NCBI GenBank assembly: GCA_963730225.1
Contig: CAVSQX010000002.1
Coordinates: 310,001 to 374,000, forward strand
DNA: 64,000 nucleotides
Direction of reading: 5' to 3'
Source of the DNA: CAVSQX01 sp963730225
GTDB lineage: Bacteria > Planctomycetota > Phycisphaerae > Tepidisphaerales > Tepidisphaeraceae
Shown piece after piece: positions 18,020-27,400 of the stretch (the stretch's first letter is position 1; each line of letters begins with the position of its first letter). Under the pieces are notes generated by a model that did no database searches, was not told where the DNA came from, and saw only the letters and a program-made list of their open reading frames with translations. A program made the translations under genes and the position numbers.

Positions 18020-19456
18020 ATGAGCGCAATAAACACCAACGTTAGTTCATTGATCGCGCAGAACGCTCTGGCGCAAAACCAGGCGGAAGAAGAAACGAGC
18101 CTGGAACGGCTGAGCACGGGTTTGAAGATCAATTCCGGCGCCGACGATCCGGCCGGTTTGATCGCCAGCGAAAACTTGCAGGCCGAGCAGGCGGGATTGA
18201 CCCAGGCGGTCAACAACGCCCAGCGGGCCAACAACATCATTGGCACCGCCGACGGCGGCTTGAGCCAGATCAGCTCTCTGCTCACGCAGGTTCAGAGCCT
18301 GGTCAGCCAGAGCGCCAACACCGGCGGCGAAAGCTCCAGTGAGATCAACGCGAATCAGCTTCAGGTCGATTCGATTCTGGACACGATCAACCGCATCGCC
18401 GGTTCGACGTCGTTCGAGGGCAAGCAGTTGCTGAACGGCAATCTGGACTACACCCTCAGCGGCGCGGCAACCAGCGCGTTTGATGCGATCCAGGTCAACG
18501 CGGCTCAGCTGACCCCGGGCCAGACGACGACCGTCCAGGTCCAGGTGCTCAACAGCGCCACGACCGGGCAGGTTGTGTACACCGCTACGGCCAGCGCGGG
18601 CGGGCACAAAGCCATCGGTGGCTCGGCGGTACTGATTGAAATCGCCGGCAATGCCGGAACGCAGCAGCTGAGCTTCGCGGCCAGCTCAAGCTTGAGTTCG
18701 GTGGCGACGGCGATCAACCAGATCAGCAGCACCACCGGAGTCAGCGCGGCCGTCTCGGGCACCGCTCTGAAGATCGACGCGACCGGTTACGGTTCGGATC
18801 AGTTCGTCAGCGTCAAGACCATCAGCGGCACCTTCTCGGTCGCCGGTGGTACCAGCGGCAAGGCGTTCGGCACCGACGCGCAAGTGAACGTCAACGGCGC
18901 TTCGGCCACCGCCGACGGAAAGAACGTCACATTCCACAGCGATGGAATCGACGCCAACTTCACGCTCTCCAGCAACCTTAACGGTGGACTGAGCAAAACC
19001 TTCGGCATCACCGGAGGCGGCGCGACGTTCTCGCTGGGCGCGACGGTCGATCTGGCCAACACGGCGTCGATCGGCATCCAATCCGTCTCGGCGGACGATC
19101 TGGGCGACGCGACCAACGGGTTCCTCAGCTCGCTGGAGACCGGCGGGTCCAACAACCTGACCAGCGCCAACCTGGACAAGGCTCAGACGATTGTCACCGA
19201 AGCGATCAACCAGGTCGCCGAGTTGAGCGGTCGACTGGGCGCGTTCCAGACGTTCACGCTTGGGTCGACCATTGACAACCTGAACGTGGCGTCGGAAAAC
19301 GCCGCGTCGGCTGAGAGCGCGATCGAGGACACCGACTTCGCTTCGGAGACGGCGAACCTCACCCGCTCGCAGATTCTGGTGCAGGCGGCAACCAGCGTGT
19401 TGGCGCAAGCGAACGCTCGTCCTCAGAGCGTCCTCTCTCTGCTTCAGAATGCGTAA
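18020..19456 (+). CDS. fliC: Flagellin
   Basis: Structural subunit of the flagellar filament, 478 aa. The N-terminal D0/D1 helices are canonical: INTNVSSLIAQNALAQNQAE, SLERLSTGLKINSGADDPAG, NNAQRANNIIGTADGGLSQI. The C-terminal D1/D0 part is LGAFQTFTLGSTIDNLNVAS with ETANLTRSQILVQAATSVLA and QSVLSLLQ. The roughly 200 residues between are a variable threonine/serine/alanine-rich outer domain, with a conserved-looking LSGAATSAFDAIQVNAAQLT start. It is monocistronic: strong SD before, hairpin terminator 35 bp after the stop. No other flagellar gene lies in the window. Confidence 0.97.
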   Translation: MSAINTNVSSLIAQNALAQNQAEEETSLERLSTGLKINSGADDPAGLIASENLQAEQAGLTQAVNNAQRANNIIGTADGGLSQISSLLTQVQSLVSQSANTGGESSSEINANQLQVDSILDTINRIAGSTSFEGKQLLNGNLDYTLSGAATSAFDAIQVNAAQLTPGQTTTVQVQVLNSATTGQVVYTATASAGGHKAIGGSAVLIEIAGNAGTQQLSFAASSSLSSVATAINQISSTTGVSAAVSGTALKIDATGYGSDQFVSVKTISGTFSVAGGTSGKAFGTDAQVNVNGASATADGKNVTFHSDGIDANFTLSSNLNGGLSKTFGITGGGATFSLGATVDLANTASIGIQSVSADDLGDATNGFLSSLETGGSNNLTSANLDKAQTIVTEAINQVAELSGRLGAFQTFTLGSTIDNLNVASENAASAESAIEDTDFASETANLTRSQILVQAATSVLAQANARPQSVLSLLQNA

Positions 19457-19490
19457 GTTCTGAATCGGCGACTGCCTCACAAGTCCAAGG

Positions 19491-19525
19491 ACCCCCGGTT
19501 CGAAAGAACCGGGGGTTTTTATTTT
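19491..19525 (+). terminator. Rho-independent terminator of flagellin
   Basis: Perfect 11-bp stem ACCCCCGGTTC / GAACCGGGGGT with a GAAA tetraloop, followed by TTTTATTTT. It sits 34 bp past the flagellin stop. Confidence 0.96.
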
Positions 19526-19554
19526 GATTAGGCACCAAGGCACGGAGGAGAGAT

Positions 19555-20340
19555 TCAGGCGCTGACGTGCTGGACGGCGTTGATGAAGATTTGCAGGCCG
19601 GCGCCGACCGATGGCTGGGGATTTTGGCTGGTCCAGGCCGGGTGCTGGAACGGCTCGATGTGCCGCTCGGGATGGGGCATGAGCCCGAAAACCAGGCCGG
19701 TGGAATCGCAGACGCCGGCGATGTCGTCGACGCTGCCGTTGGGATTCTCCGGCGCCTTTCCGCCGGCGGGTTGGTCGTCGCTTCGGACATAGATCAGTGC
19801 GACCTGGTCGTTCTGCCAAAGGGCGGCACGGACCGAATCGTCGACGGGGACGAATCGGCCTTCACCGTGGGCGATGGGCAGTTCCAGCGGGGCCAGATGA
19901 GCGGTCCAGATGCACTTTTTGCTGCGCGAGGCCAGACGAATCCAGCGATCGACGAATCGGCCACCGGCGTTGTTGGTGAGCGTAGCCGTCTGCCCGCCGC
20001 GGCCGGCCAGTGGTCCGGGGAGCAGATCGGTCTTCACCAAAACCTGAAACCCGTTGCAGATGCCGATCACCGGTTTGCCGGCGGCGACGAATTCGTGCAA
20101 TTCGTCGTGAAGATGATGGGCAATTTGGTTGGCCAGGATTTTGCCGGCGGCGATGTCGTCGCCGTAACTGAAACCGCCGGGAACGGCCAGAATCTGATAA
20201 TCGCGCAGCTGGCGGGGGTTCTCCAGAAGGCGATTGACGTGTAGCAATTCCGCGTCGGCGCCGGCCCGCTGGAAGGCGTAGGCGGCCTCGGCGTCGCAAT
20301 TGGTGCCGGCGGCCCGCAGGACCAGGGCTCGGGGTTTCAT
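19555..20340 (-). CDS. purQ: Phosphoribosylformylglycinamidine synthase, glutaminase subunit
   Basis: Class I glutamine amidotransferase that feeds ammonia to PurL in step four of purine synthesis. 261 aa. Nucleophile Cys95 in VIGICNGFQVL; oxyanion region VPGGFSYGDDIAAG; catalytic His-Glu in LMPHPERHIEPFQHP. AHGEGRF is also typical of PurQ. A small PurQ like this implies separate purL and purS genes, not seen here. The start at 20340 follows from MKPRALVLRAAGTNCDAEA matching the family N-terminus. It converges on the flagellin terminator. Confidence 0.95.
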   Translation of the reverse strand: MKPRALVLRAAGTNCDAEAAYAFQRAGADAELLHVNRLLENPRQLRDYQILAVPGGFSYGDDIAAGKILANQIAHHLHDELHEFVAAGKPVIGICNGFQVLVKTDLLPGPLAGRGGQTATLTNNAGGRFVDRWIRLASRSKKCIWTAHLAPLELPIAHGEGRFVPVDDSVRAALWQNDQVALIYVRSDDQPAGGKAPENPNGSVDDIAGVCDSTGLVFGLMPHPERHIEPFQHPAWTSQNPQPSVGAGLQIFINAVQHVSA

Positions 20341-20494
20341 GCCAGACAGTTTAAGCGCGATCCAAGAATGGCAAAAGAGGCCGCCGAATGTGCTCTGGCG
20401 AACGCTTGCAAATCCGTGCATTTGGGGAGCCGGCCTGCCGAAAATTCTCTGCTTTGCGCTTGACGCAAACGCCGGTTGATCCTATTCTGTAATA

Positions 20495-20510
20495 AGTTTC
20501 CTAGGAAACT
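20495..20510. promoter_or_regulatory. 16-bp palindromic operator upstream of marR-like gene
   Basis: AGTTTCCTAGGAAACT is a perfect inverted repeat, centred 30 bp before the MarR-family ATG. MarR proteins are dimers that bind such sites, so autoregulation of the downstream pair is the natural reading. Confidence 0.72.
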
Positions 20511-20532
20511 AATTGGCCGAGTGACAACTAAC

Positions 20533-20991
20533 ATGAAAACACCGTCGCCCAGTTCTCTGTATTCCCACGTGGGGTTTTGGCTGCGATTCGTGTCCAATCA
20601 CGTCTCGCACGCCTTCAAACTCAAGGTCGAAGCACACGGTGTCACCGTCGCGGAATGGGTGGTGCTTCGCGCCCTGTTCGAGGCCGACGGCGTGAATCCG
20701 AGCGAAATTGCCGAAAAGCTCGGCATGACGCGCGGGGCGATCTCCAAGTTGGTCGATCGCGTCGTGGCCAAGCGTCTGGTTAAATGCACGGTCGAAACGG
20801 GGGATCGGCGATTCCAATCTCTGGCGTTGACGCCGGCGGGTCGAAAGGTAATCCCCGTCCTGGCGGCGTTGGCCGACCGCAACGACGAGGAGTTCTTCGG
20901 CCATCTCACCCAGCCGCAGCGATCGGAACTGGTGGAATTGTTGAAAGAGATCGTTCGCCGGCGCGATCTCAAATATGTACCGATTAACTAA
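20533..20991 (+). CDS. MarR-family transcriptional regulator
   Basis: 152 aa. Winged helix-turn-helix: GVTVAEWVVLRALFEADG, NPSEIAEKLGMTRGAISKLV (recognition helix), DRVVAKRLVKCTVETGDRRF wing, LALTPAGRKVIPVLAALADR. The start at ATG 20533 (MKTPSPSSLYSHVGFWLRFV) lies 23 bp after the 16-bp palindrome. The DUF1398 gene follows 24 bp downstream, so the two form an operon probably repressed by this protein. The effector ligand cannot be deduced. Confidence 0.92.
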   Translation: MKTPSPSSLYSHVGFWLRFVSNHVSHAFKLKVEAHGVTVAEWVVLRALFEADGVNPSEIAEKLGMTRGAISKLVDRVVAKRLVKCTVETGDRRFQSLALTPAGRKVIPVLAALADRNDEEFFGHLTQPQRSELVELLKEIVRRRDLKYVPIN

Positions 20992-21015
20992 CCCTTTTTT
21001 ACTCAAGGAGATTCC

Positions 21016-21423
21016 ATGAATCAGCAACAGATTACGGTTATTCAGGAGTGCGCTTCGCTCTCCATGCAGGGCAAGATTTCATTCGGAGCGGTGGTGGGCA
21101 AGCTGATGGGCATCGGTCTGGAGCGCTACCACGCCGACTACACCCGTCATGAAATCACCTACTACATGCCCGATGGCCAGTCGCTGGTGGTTGCGGTGGA
21201 TCATTCGCCGATGCCGATCGCCCAGGCCTTCTCCGCCGGCGGCGTTGAGGCGGCCGTGCGGCAGGCCCAGCGCGGTGAAATCTTCTATCCGGAGTTTCTG
21301 AAGCAGACATTCGCCGCCGGATGCGTTGGGTATTTCGTGCAGATCACCGGCCGACAGGTCATCTACTTCGGCCGCGACGGCCAGCAGCACGTTGAAAAGT
21401 TTCCTCCGGCTCCGGGCAAGTGA
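21016..21423 (+). CDS. DUF1398-family protein
   Basis: 135 aa. Begins QQITVIQECASLSMQGKISF and continues VVGKLMGIGLERYHADYTRH, EITYYMPDGQSLVVAVDHSP, YPEFLKQTFAAGCVGYFVQI. This is the pattern of the small DUF1398/YbcV family, whose function is unknown. AAGGAG sits 8 nt before the ATG. Its place directly behind a MarR regulator suggests induction by a small molecule or stress. Confidence 0.85.
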   Translation: MNQQQITVIQECASLSMQGKISFGAVVGKLMGIGLERYHADYTRHEITYYMPDGQSLVVAVDHSPMPIAQAFSAGGVEAAVRQAQRGEIFYPEFLKQTFAAGCVGYFVQITGRQVIYFGRDGQQHVEKFPPAPGK

Positions 21424-21609
21424 CCATCCGCCGCCGATTTCGCCGCGGTTTCGCCGTCGTAACCGGTTGGATTCGCAAGGACCTGCCGCGATTTTTCGGC
21501 CGAAAGGACCGGTGGGCCGATGTTTCAGAAATAATTGCCATCCTTCCCGCGGTTGCGGATAATATGATGGTTAGGGATCGTTCCTTCCCAATTTGTCCTT
21601 GAGGGTTTT

Positions 21610-22806
21610 ATGTCAACCATCAGCAGTTCCAAACACAATGAAGCGCCCGAGAATGCCGACATCGACCGCGACACGCCGCAGGCGGAGATTCATGTCGAAG
21701 AGCGAAAGCTGTCGCTGCACGACTTCCTCAAAACGTGCATAAAGATGAACGCTTCGGACTTGCACCTTCAGGTGGGCAGCGTGCCGATGATGCGCGTGGA
21801 CGGGCGCGTGAGATTCCTGGACGTGGGATTGATGTCGGATGATATGGTGAAGGAATATGTCGAGCAGATTCTCAGCGCCCAGGGGGAATCGGCGGAGAAG
21901 CGCAGCATTCTGGATCACAAGGGGGCCGTGGACGTGGCGTACACCATGGGGGCGGGGCTGGCGCGATTTCGAACGAATATTTTTCACAGCCGGGAAAAAT
22001 ATGCGATCGTCATGCGGCGGATCGTCACCAAGATTCCGAATTTCGAGGAGTTGAACCTTCCGCCGAACGTTGAAGAGCTGGCCAATCACCATCGCGGGAT
22101 CGTGATTGTCTCCGGCACCACCGGCTCGGGCAAAACGACAACGCTGGCGGCTTTGGTCGGCAAGATCAACCGCATGCGCAGCGAACGGATCATCACGGTA
22201 GAAGACCCGGTGGAATTTCAGCACGACAACGTCAAATCACTGGTGAGCCAGGTGGAAGTGGGGACCGACAGCGAGAGTTATGAATATGCGTTGCGTTCGA
22301 TGATGCGTCAGGACCCCGACACGATCATGATCGGCGAAATCCGCGACACGTTTTCGCTTGCCACGGCATTGCGGGCGGCGGATACGGGGCACCTGGTTTT
22401 CACGTCGGTGCACGCCACCAACGCGCCGATGACGGTTGAGCGAATGGTGTCGCTGTTCGATCCGCTCCAGAAGGATCTTCAGCAGACGCAGTTGGGAATG
22501 AACCTCATCGCGGTGATATGCCAGCGGTTGGCCAAGCGACGCGAAGGCAAAGGTCGCGTGCCGGTGATCGAGATCATGATGTCCACGCCGCTGGTGAAGA
22601 AATACATTCTGGAAGGGGAGTTGGAGAAGCTCAAAGGCACGGTCGGCAACCGCGAAGCGGGGTGCCAGAGCTTCGACCAGCATCTGACCGATCTGTTCCA
22701 GAAACAGATCATCGACATCAACGAAGCGACGCGGCTGGCGAGCAATATCGATGCGCTGAAGCTGGCCCTGCGCGGGATTTCCAACAGCGATACGCGGCTG
22801 AAATGA
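21610..22806 (+). CDS. pilT: Type IV pilus retraction ATPase
   Basis: 398 aa. Hexameric ATPase that depolymerises type IV pili. Walker A GTTGSGKT at residues 169-176, Asp box ITVEDPVEF, Walker B-type DPDTIMIGEIRDTFS, His box TGHLVFTSVHATNAP. The N-terminal PAS-like part has NASDLHLQVGSVPMMRVDGR. An extra ~30 polar residues precede the usual PilT start. No other pil gene is adjacent, so pilB/pilM lie elsewhere. A membrane zinc-ribbon gene follows 22 bp downstream. Confidence 0.95.
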   Translation: MSTISSSKHNEAPENADIDRDTPQAEIHVEERKLSLHDFLKTCIKMNASDLHLQVGSVPMMRVDGRVRFLDVGLMSDDMVKEYVEQILSAQGESAEKRSILDHKGAVDVAYTMGAGLARFRTNIFHSREKYAIVMRRIVTKIPNFEELNLPPNVEELANHHRGIVIVSGTTGSGKTTTLAALVGKINRMRSERIITVEDPVEFQHDNVKSLVSQVEVGTDSESYEYALRSMMRQDPDTIMIGEIRDTFSLATALRAADTGHLVFTSVHATNAPMTVERMVSLFDPLQKDLQQTQLGMNLIAVICQRLAKRREGKGRVPVIEIMMSTPLVKKYILEGELEKLKGTVGNREAGCQSFDQHLTDLFQKQIIDINEATRLASNIDALKLALRGISNSDTRLK

Positions 22807-22828
22807 GCGAAAGAATTTTGGTCGGCCG

Positions 22829-23116
22829 ATGCCGATGCTGCTGGGAATCGTCATTCTCGTGCCAGGCTCGGCGGCGCTGTTGGTGCTTTGGTGGTTGATG
22901 CGCCGGTGGTTGCGCCCAATCACCAAGCCGCCGCTGGACACCGGGCTTTGTCGCTGCGGCTATCCGACCAGGGGATTGAGCGTGCTGCGATGTCCCGAGT
23001 GCGGGCGCGTGCCGGGATTCGATGCGACGGCTGAAGAATTAACGCTTACCGACGAGCAACTTGAACGAGCATTTGCCACTCGAAAACAGCGAATGCGGAC
23101 CGGGGAATCGAATTAA
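22829..23116 (+). CDS. Small membrane protein with zinc ribbon
   Basis: 95 aa. One membrane helix (LLGIVILVPGSAALLVLWWL), then a cytoplasmic zinc ribbon of two CxC/CxxC knuckles, LCRCGYPTRGL and RCPECGRVPGF. This ribbon (CGYxxRGL...RCPECG) is a recurrent small domain in planctomycetes, with no assigned function. The tail is charged (LTLTDEQLERAFATRKQRM). It is downstream of pilT on the same strand; a role in pilus or membrane processes is only a guess. Confidence 0.75.
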   Translation: MPMLLGIVILVPGSAALLVLWWLMRRWLRPITKPPLDTGLCRCGYPTRGLSVLRCPECGRVPGFDATAEELTLTDEQLERAFATRKQRMRTGESN

Positions 23117-23122
23117 CCCAAT

Positions 23123-24262
23123 TCACTTCGAATGCTTGGCGGATGGATTGTTGTTGTTGTTGTTGTTCGCCGGTGTATTGGTCACCGTCGGCTGCAACGG
23201 CAAAACCGGCGGTATAAATCCTGTGTTGTTGTAGATAATCGTCGAGGAACTCGAATAGTCGGCCGTCAGCACGTCGTTGGCGTGGTGGGAAAGCTGATCG
23301 GAGTCATTGACGATCGCCGTCCACTGCGAGTCGGTCGTGTCAAATTGGGTCAGCGACGCCACCGCCTGATCGATTTTCGCGCAGGTGTCGATCGTGTTCT
23401 TCAGTTCGTTTTTGTTGTCGTAGGTAAGTCCGTTTTTCTGCGCGACATTTTGCGTCAGGTAGATGCCGTTGACCATCTGTTGCTGCGGGAGGTTCGTGGT
23501 CTGATTGGCATATTTTTCGATTGCGTCGACCCGGTCGGACATCTGCTTGATCGCGCTGGCGATCAGATCGTGAGCGTGCTTGAGCAGATCGCCGGCGATT
23601 TGCGTCGTCTTATCGTGATTGCCGTTGGCGATGGAATCCAGCACCGACAAATCCTGCACCTGTTTGAGAACCGGCAATATCTGCGGCAGGCTTTGGCCGG
23701 TGGAAGCGGATTGAAGCTTGGGCTTGAGCGTGGCCAATTCGTCATCGAGCAGCGCGGCCAGAGCGGCGTTACGCGCCGTGAGATTAAGAAGGTCGAACGG
23801 CGCCGGCTTCACACCCAGCGGCGGCGTGGATTTGGGCACGAACGTGCCGCCTTTGGAACGCCGTGCCAGTGTGGCCGTCCATTTGGCCACGGCTTGCTCG
23901 CGCGGGTCCTGGGTTGCCTTGCCGGCAGAATTGAAATTGTCGATCGCGTCGGAGAGGTCTTTCTTGCCCAGAAAGCCCTCGGCTTTGAGCATGAACAACT
24001 GATAGCGATTGGAGCCGGGTTCGGAGTAAGTCTGATAAAGCGATTTGCTGGCTTGCTGGATAGCCGAAGAGAAATCGCCGGACGCAAGCGCCTGTTGAAC
24101 CGCCGCGATCGGAGGTTCGGTGGAAGGGATCAGGGCGTAGCCAGCTACCGGGGCCGTGGTCGGCGCTTGGTCGGCCGCCAAAGTAGTAGCCGCGGCGGCC
24201 AGACAAGTAAGCATGAATAGTGGAAGACTCAGCTGAAAACGGCGTAGGAATCGGGACAACAT
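23123..24262 (-). CDS. Secreted helical-repeat protein with polyasparagine tail
   Basis: 379 aa. Signal peptide FQLSLPLFMLTCLAAAATTLA. The first half resembles TPR-like helix pairs: AVQQALASGDFSSAIQQASK, YQLFMLKAEGFLGKKDLSDA. A long helical region follows (LLKHAHDLIASAIKQMSDRV). The C-terminus is low-complexity, ending in seven Asn and PSAKHSK. The Met at 24262 gives a proper signal sequence. Function unknown; exported by inference. The asparagines are encoded by a GTT/AAC triplet run at about 23147-23169, which could vary in length. Confidence 0.72.
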   Translation of the reverse strand: MLSRFLRRFQLSLPLFMLTCLAAAATTLAADQAPTTAPVAGYALIPSTEPPIAAVQQALASGDFSSAIQQASKSLYQTYSEPGSNRYQLFMLKAEGFLGKKDLSDAIDNFNSAGKATQDPREQAVAKWTATLARRSKGGTFVPKSTPPLGVKPAPFDLLNLTARNAALAALLDDELATLKPKLQSASTGQSLPQILPVLKQVQDLSVLDSIANGNHDKTTQIAGDLLKHAHDLIASAIKQMSDRVDAIEKYANQTTNLPQQQMVNGIYLTQNVAQKNGLTYDNKNELKNTIDTCAKIDQAVASLTQFDTTDSQWTAIVNDSDQLSHHANDVLTADYSSSSTIIYNNTGFIPPVLPLQPTVTNTPANNNNNNNPSAKHSK

Positions 24263-24341
24263 ATTTAAACCCTCATACCACCACAACCATTTATGCTAAC
24301 GTAAAACTCCCGCAAACCTCGCGGGTTAAATCACGCCTGGG

Positions 24342-24347
24342 TATAAT
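24342..24347 (+). promoter_or_regulatory. Possible -10 box of the oxidoreductase transcript
   Basis: A perfect TATAAT in an otherwise empty 236-bp gap, 152 nt before the oxidoreductase ATG. No good -35 match is visible at 16-18 nt. Confidence 0.35.
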
Positions 24348-24368
24348 CTGTGGTTTGCGGGTACGGCA

Positions 24369-24425
24369 ATGGCCGATTTCTATTGGCTTATGATCGCGTC
24401 CGACGGCGCGGTTATTTTGTCGTAA
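24369..24425 (+). CDS. Possible 18-aa leader peptide with Phe-Tyr-Trp run
   Basis: ATG 22 nt after the -10 box, reading MADFYWLMIASDGAVILS and then TAA. Three consecutive aromatic codons (F-Y-W) followed by Leu, Ile and Val match the amino acids whose keto acids the downstream oxidoreductase would use. A GGCTC/GAGCC stem can form between this ORF and the gene. No strong SD. It may be chance. Confidence 0.22.
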   Translation: MADFYWLMIASDGAVILS

Positions 24426-24498
24426 ATTTAGTGTCAATAAGGATTTGCACGGCTCTGTGCGGTGATTGGACGCGGGAGCCGATAAAGGGAATTTGCTC

Positions 24499-27400
24499 AT
24501 GGCTGGTGATCCGCGTTTTCTGGTAGAGAACGGCCCGGAAGTCTTTACCGGCAACGAATTGTTGATGAAAGGCGCTCTGGAGAGCGAAGGGGGCGTGCAT
24601 TTGCTGACGGGGTATCCCGGCTCGCCGGTGGCGGGATTTTTCGACTGCATGGGGGACGTCGCCGATCTGCTCAAGGCCAAGGGGATTCGCGCTTTCCAGG
24701 CCAACAATGAAGCGCTGGGCGTCGCGGCCGTCAACGGCAGTCAGATGATGGCGTGCCGGGCCATCGTCGCGTTCAAAAGCGTCGGCACGCATGTCGCCTC
24801 CGATGCACTGGCGCTGGGAAATCTGGCCGGATCGCATCCGCAGGGTGGTGCGGTTGTCGTCAGCGGTGAAGATCCGTGGTGCGACAGCACGCAGGTTCCA
24901 GCCGATAGCCGATTTCTCTTCGAGCATCTGCGCATGCCCGTGGTCGAGCCGGGCACGGCGCAGGAGTTGAAGGATTGGATCGATCTGAGTTTCAAGCTGA
25001 GCCGAGCCGCGGGATTGTACATCGGGTACATCGTGACGGTTGCGCACGCCGACGGCGGCGGGACGGTGCAGTGCCGGCCGAATCAGTGGCCGCAGATCAA
25101 CACGAATCACAAGACGGAGTTGGACACCGCGCAGATTCCCGTGAACAAAACGGTTCTGCTTCCACCCAGAACCTGGCAAAAGGAATTGCAGACCGCCGAT
25201 CGGTTTGCCGCGACGATGAAGGCGGCGCGGGAGTTGGGGATCAATCGGATCATTCCGGCGCAAAGGCACGAAGGCACGGAGGCACAAAGGCACGAAGGTG
25301 AGGAAGATGCGAGCCAATCTTCCCTCCGTGCCTCCGTGCCTTCGTGCCTTCGCGCCTCTCCCCTTGGCTTCATCGTCACCGGCATGGGCGGGCCGTATCT
25401 TCAGCACGTGTTGAGCGACATCGGCCTGCTCGGCGCAGTTCCCGATTTTGCAGATGGGAATGAGCTATCCGGCCGATGTCGAATTGATCGCCGAATTCGC
25501 TGCGCACTGCAAAACGATGATCGTGATCGAGGAGCGGCGAAGTTTTCTGGAGCGGAACATCCGCGATTCGCTGCACCGGTTGATGCCCCACGAGCAGGCC
25601 GTGGATTTATCGTCGCGGCTTTACGGCAAGGCGTTTCCGCAGGGGTTGGGCGGCATTCCCGAGACACGCGGACTGAATCCTTCGGTGCTGTCGCAGATTC
25701 TGATCCCGCTGATCAAGGCGACCGAAGAAATCCCCGCCGAGATGCGCAACGGCCGGCTCAGCGCTCATTTGGCCCGTCTGCGCGAAGCGAGCAAGCCGAA
25801 GCTGGCCGTCTTCGATGAAAAAGTCGTGTCGCGCACGCCGACGTTCTGCCCCGGATGTCCGCATCGTGACAGCTCCGCCGCACTGCTGGAATTGCGCAAG
25901 AATCTTTCCGATCCGGCCTACATGATGAAGCATCACGGCACCGGCCCGGTCGATTTGGTCGCCCACGGCGACACCGGCTGCTACACGATGCTGATGTTCG
26001 CTCCGACCGAATCGCTGATGCACAACTACAGCGGCATGGGCCTGGGCGGCGGCACCGGATCGGGCATCGATCCGTTCATCACCAACAAGCAAATCGTCTT
26101 CATGGGTGACGGCACATTCTTCCACAGCGGCCAGATCGCCATCAGCAACAGCATCAAGCAGGGGCAGGATATCACCTACATCATCCTGGAGAACAAAACC
26201 ACCGCGATGACCGGCCATCAGGAGCACGCCGGCACCGAATTGGATGCGATGGGCAACCGTTCGTACATTCAGGACATCGAGGAAATCGTCCGCGGCATGG
26301 CCGGCACCAGCCCGCTGACGGTCAACAAACTTTCACCCGCCGATCGCGGCGTCTATCGCAGCGTGCTGGAGAAAACCATTCTCAGCGACGGCGTGAAAGT
26401 CGTGATCGCCGACAAGGAATGCGGCATCACCCATCATCGCAAGGTGTTCAAGGCCGAGCGGCAGACGATCAAGGAGAAGGGATATCTGCCGAAAAAAACG
26501 CACATGAACATCACGCCCGAGGTGTGCGAGAACTGCCTGGAATGCACCAAGGCAACCGCCTGCCCCGGCTTGACCGTGATCGAAACCGATTACGGACGGA
26601 AGATCGACACCGATCTAACCTGGTGCGTGAACGACGGAGCGTGCGTGCGGACCACCGCCAGCAACGAAGCCGGCACCATGGTCAAGCCGTGTCCCAGCTT
26701 CGAGCAGGTGACCGTCGTTCGCAAAAAGCGCCGCCGATACACGCTGCCGCACATGGCGCTGGACAAGCTCAAGGAACCGCCGCGAATTCATCGAATGAAC
26801 AGCGCCGGCGATGTGTGGCGCATTCACATGGCCGGCGTCGGGGGAATGGGCATCGGCGTCGTCGGGGCGATTCTCACCCGCGCCGGACACAAAGAGGGAT
26901 ATCAGGTTCTCTTCCAGGACAAAAAAGGCCTGGCGATTCGCAACGGCGGAGTCTTTTCGCAACTGACGTTCGTTTTCGGCGAAACCGCCACCACCGGCGC
27001 GATTCCCTACGGCCAGGCCGATCTTCTCCTGGGCGTCGACATTCTCGAATCCGCCCGAGCCATCGATCCGCGCGAGCAATTCCGCGTGGCGGCGAGGGAT
27101 CGTACGGCGGCGGTGCTGAATCTGCACAAGCAGCCAACGGTGAAAACTCTGCTGGGCCAAAGCGATTTCGATCCGGAATGGCTGCGGCAGGAAATCTACG
27201 AGCATTGCCGCGAGGATTTATCGTACGCCCGCAATCTCTCGGAAATCTGCGAGCAGCGATTGGGCAGCAAGCAGTTCGTGAACATCATGATGCTGGGCGT
27301 GGCGTTTCAGCTCGGGCTGATTCCCGTCAGCGCCTGGAGCATCGCCTGGGCGATCAAGGACAGCATCCGCCGCGATCACCGCAAAAATCTCAAGGCGTTC

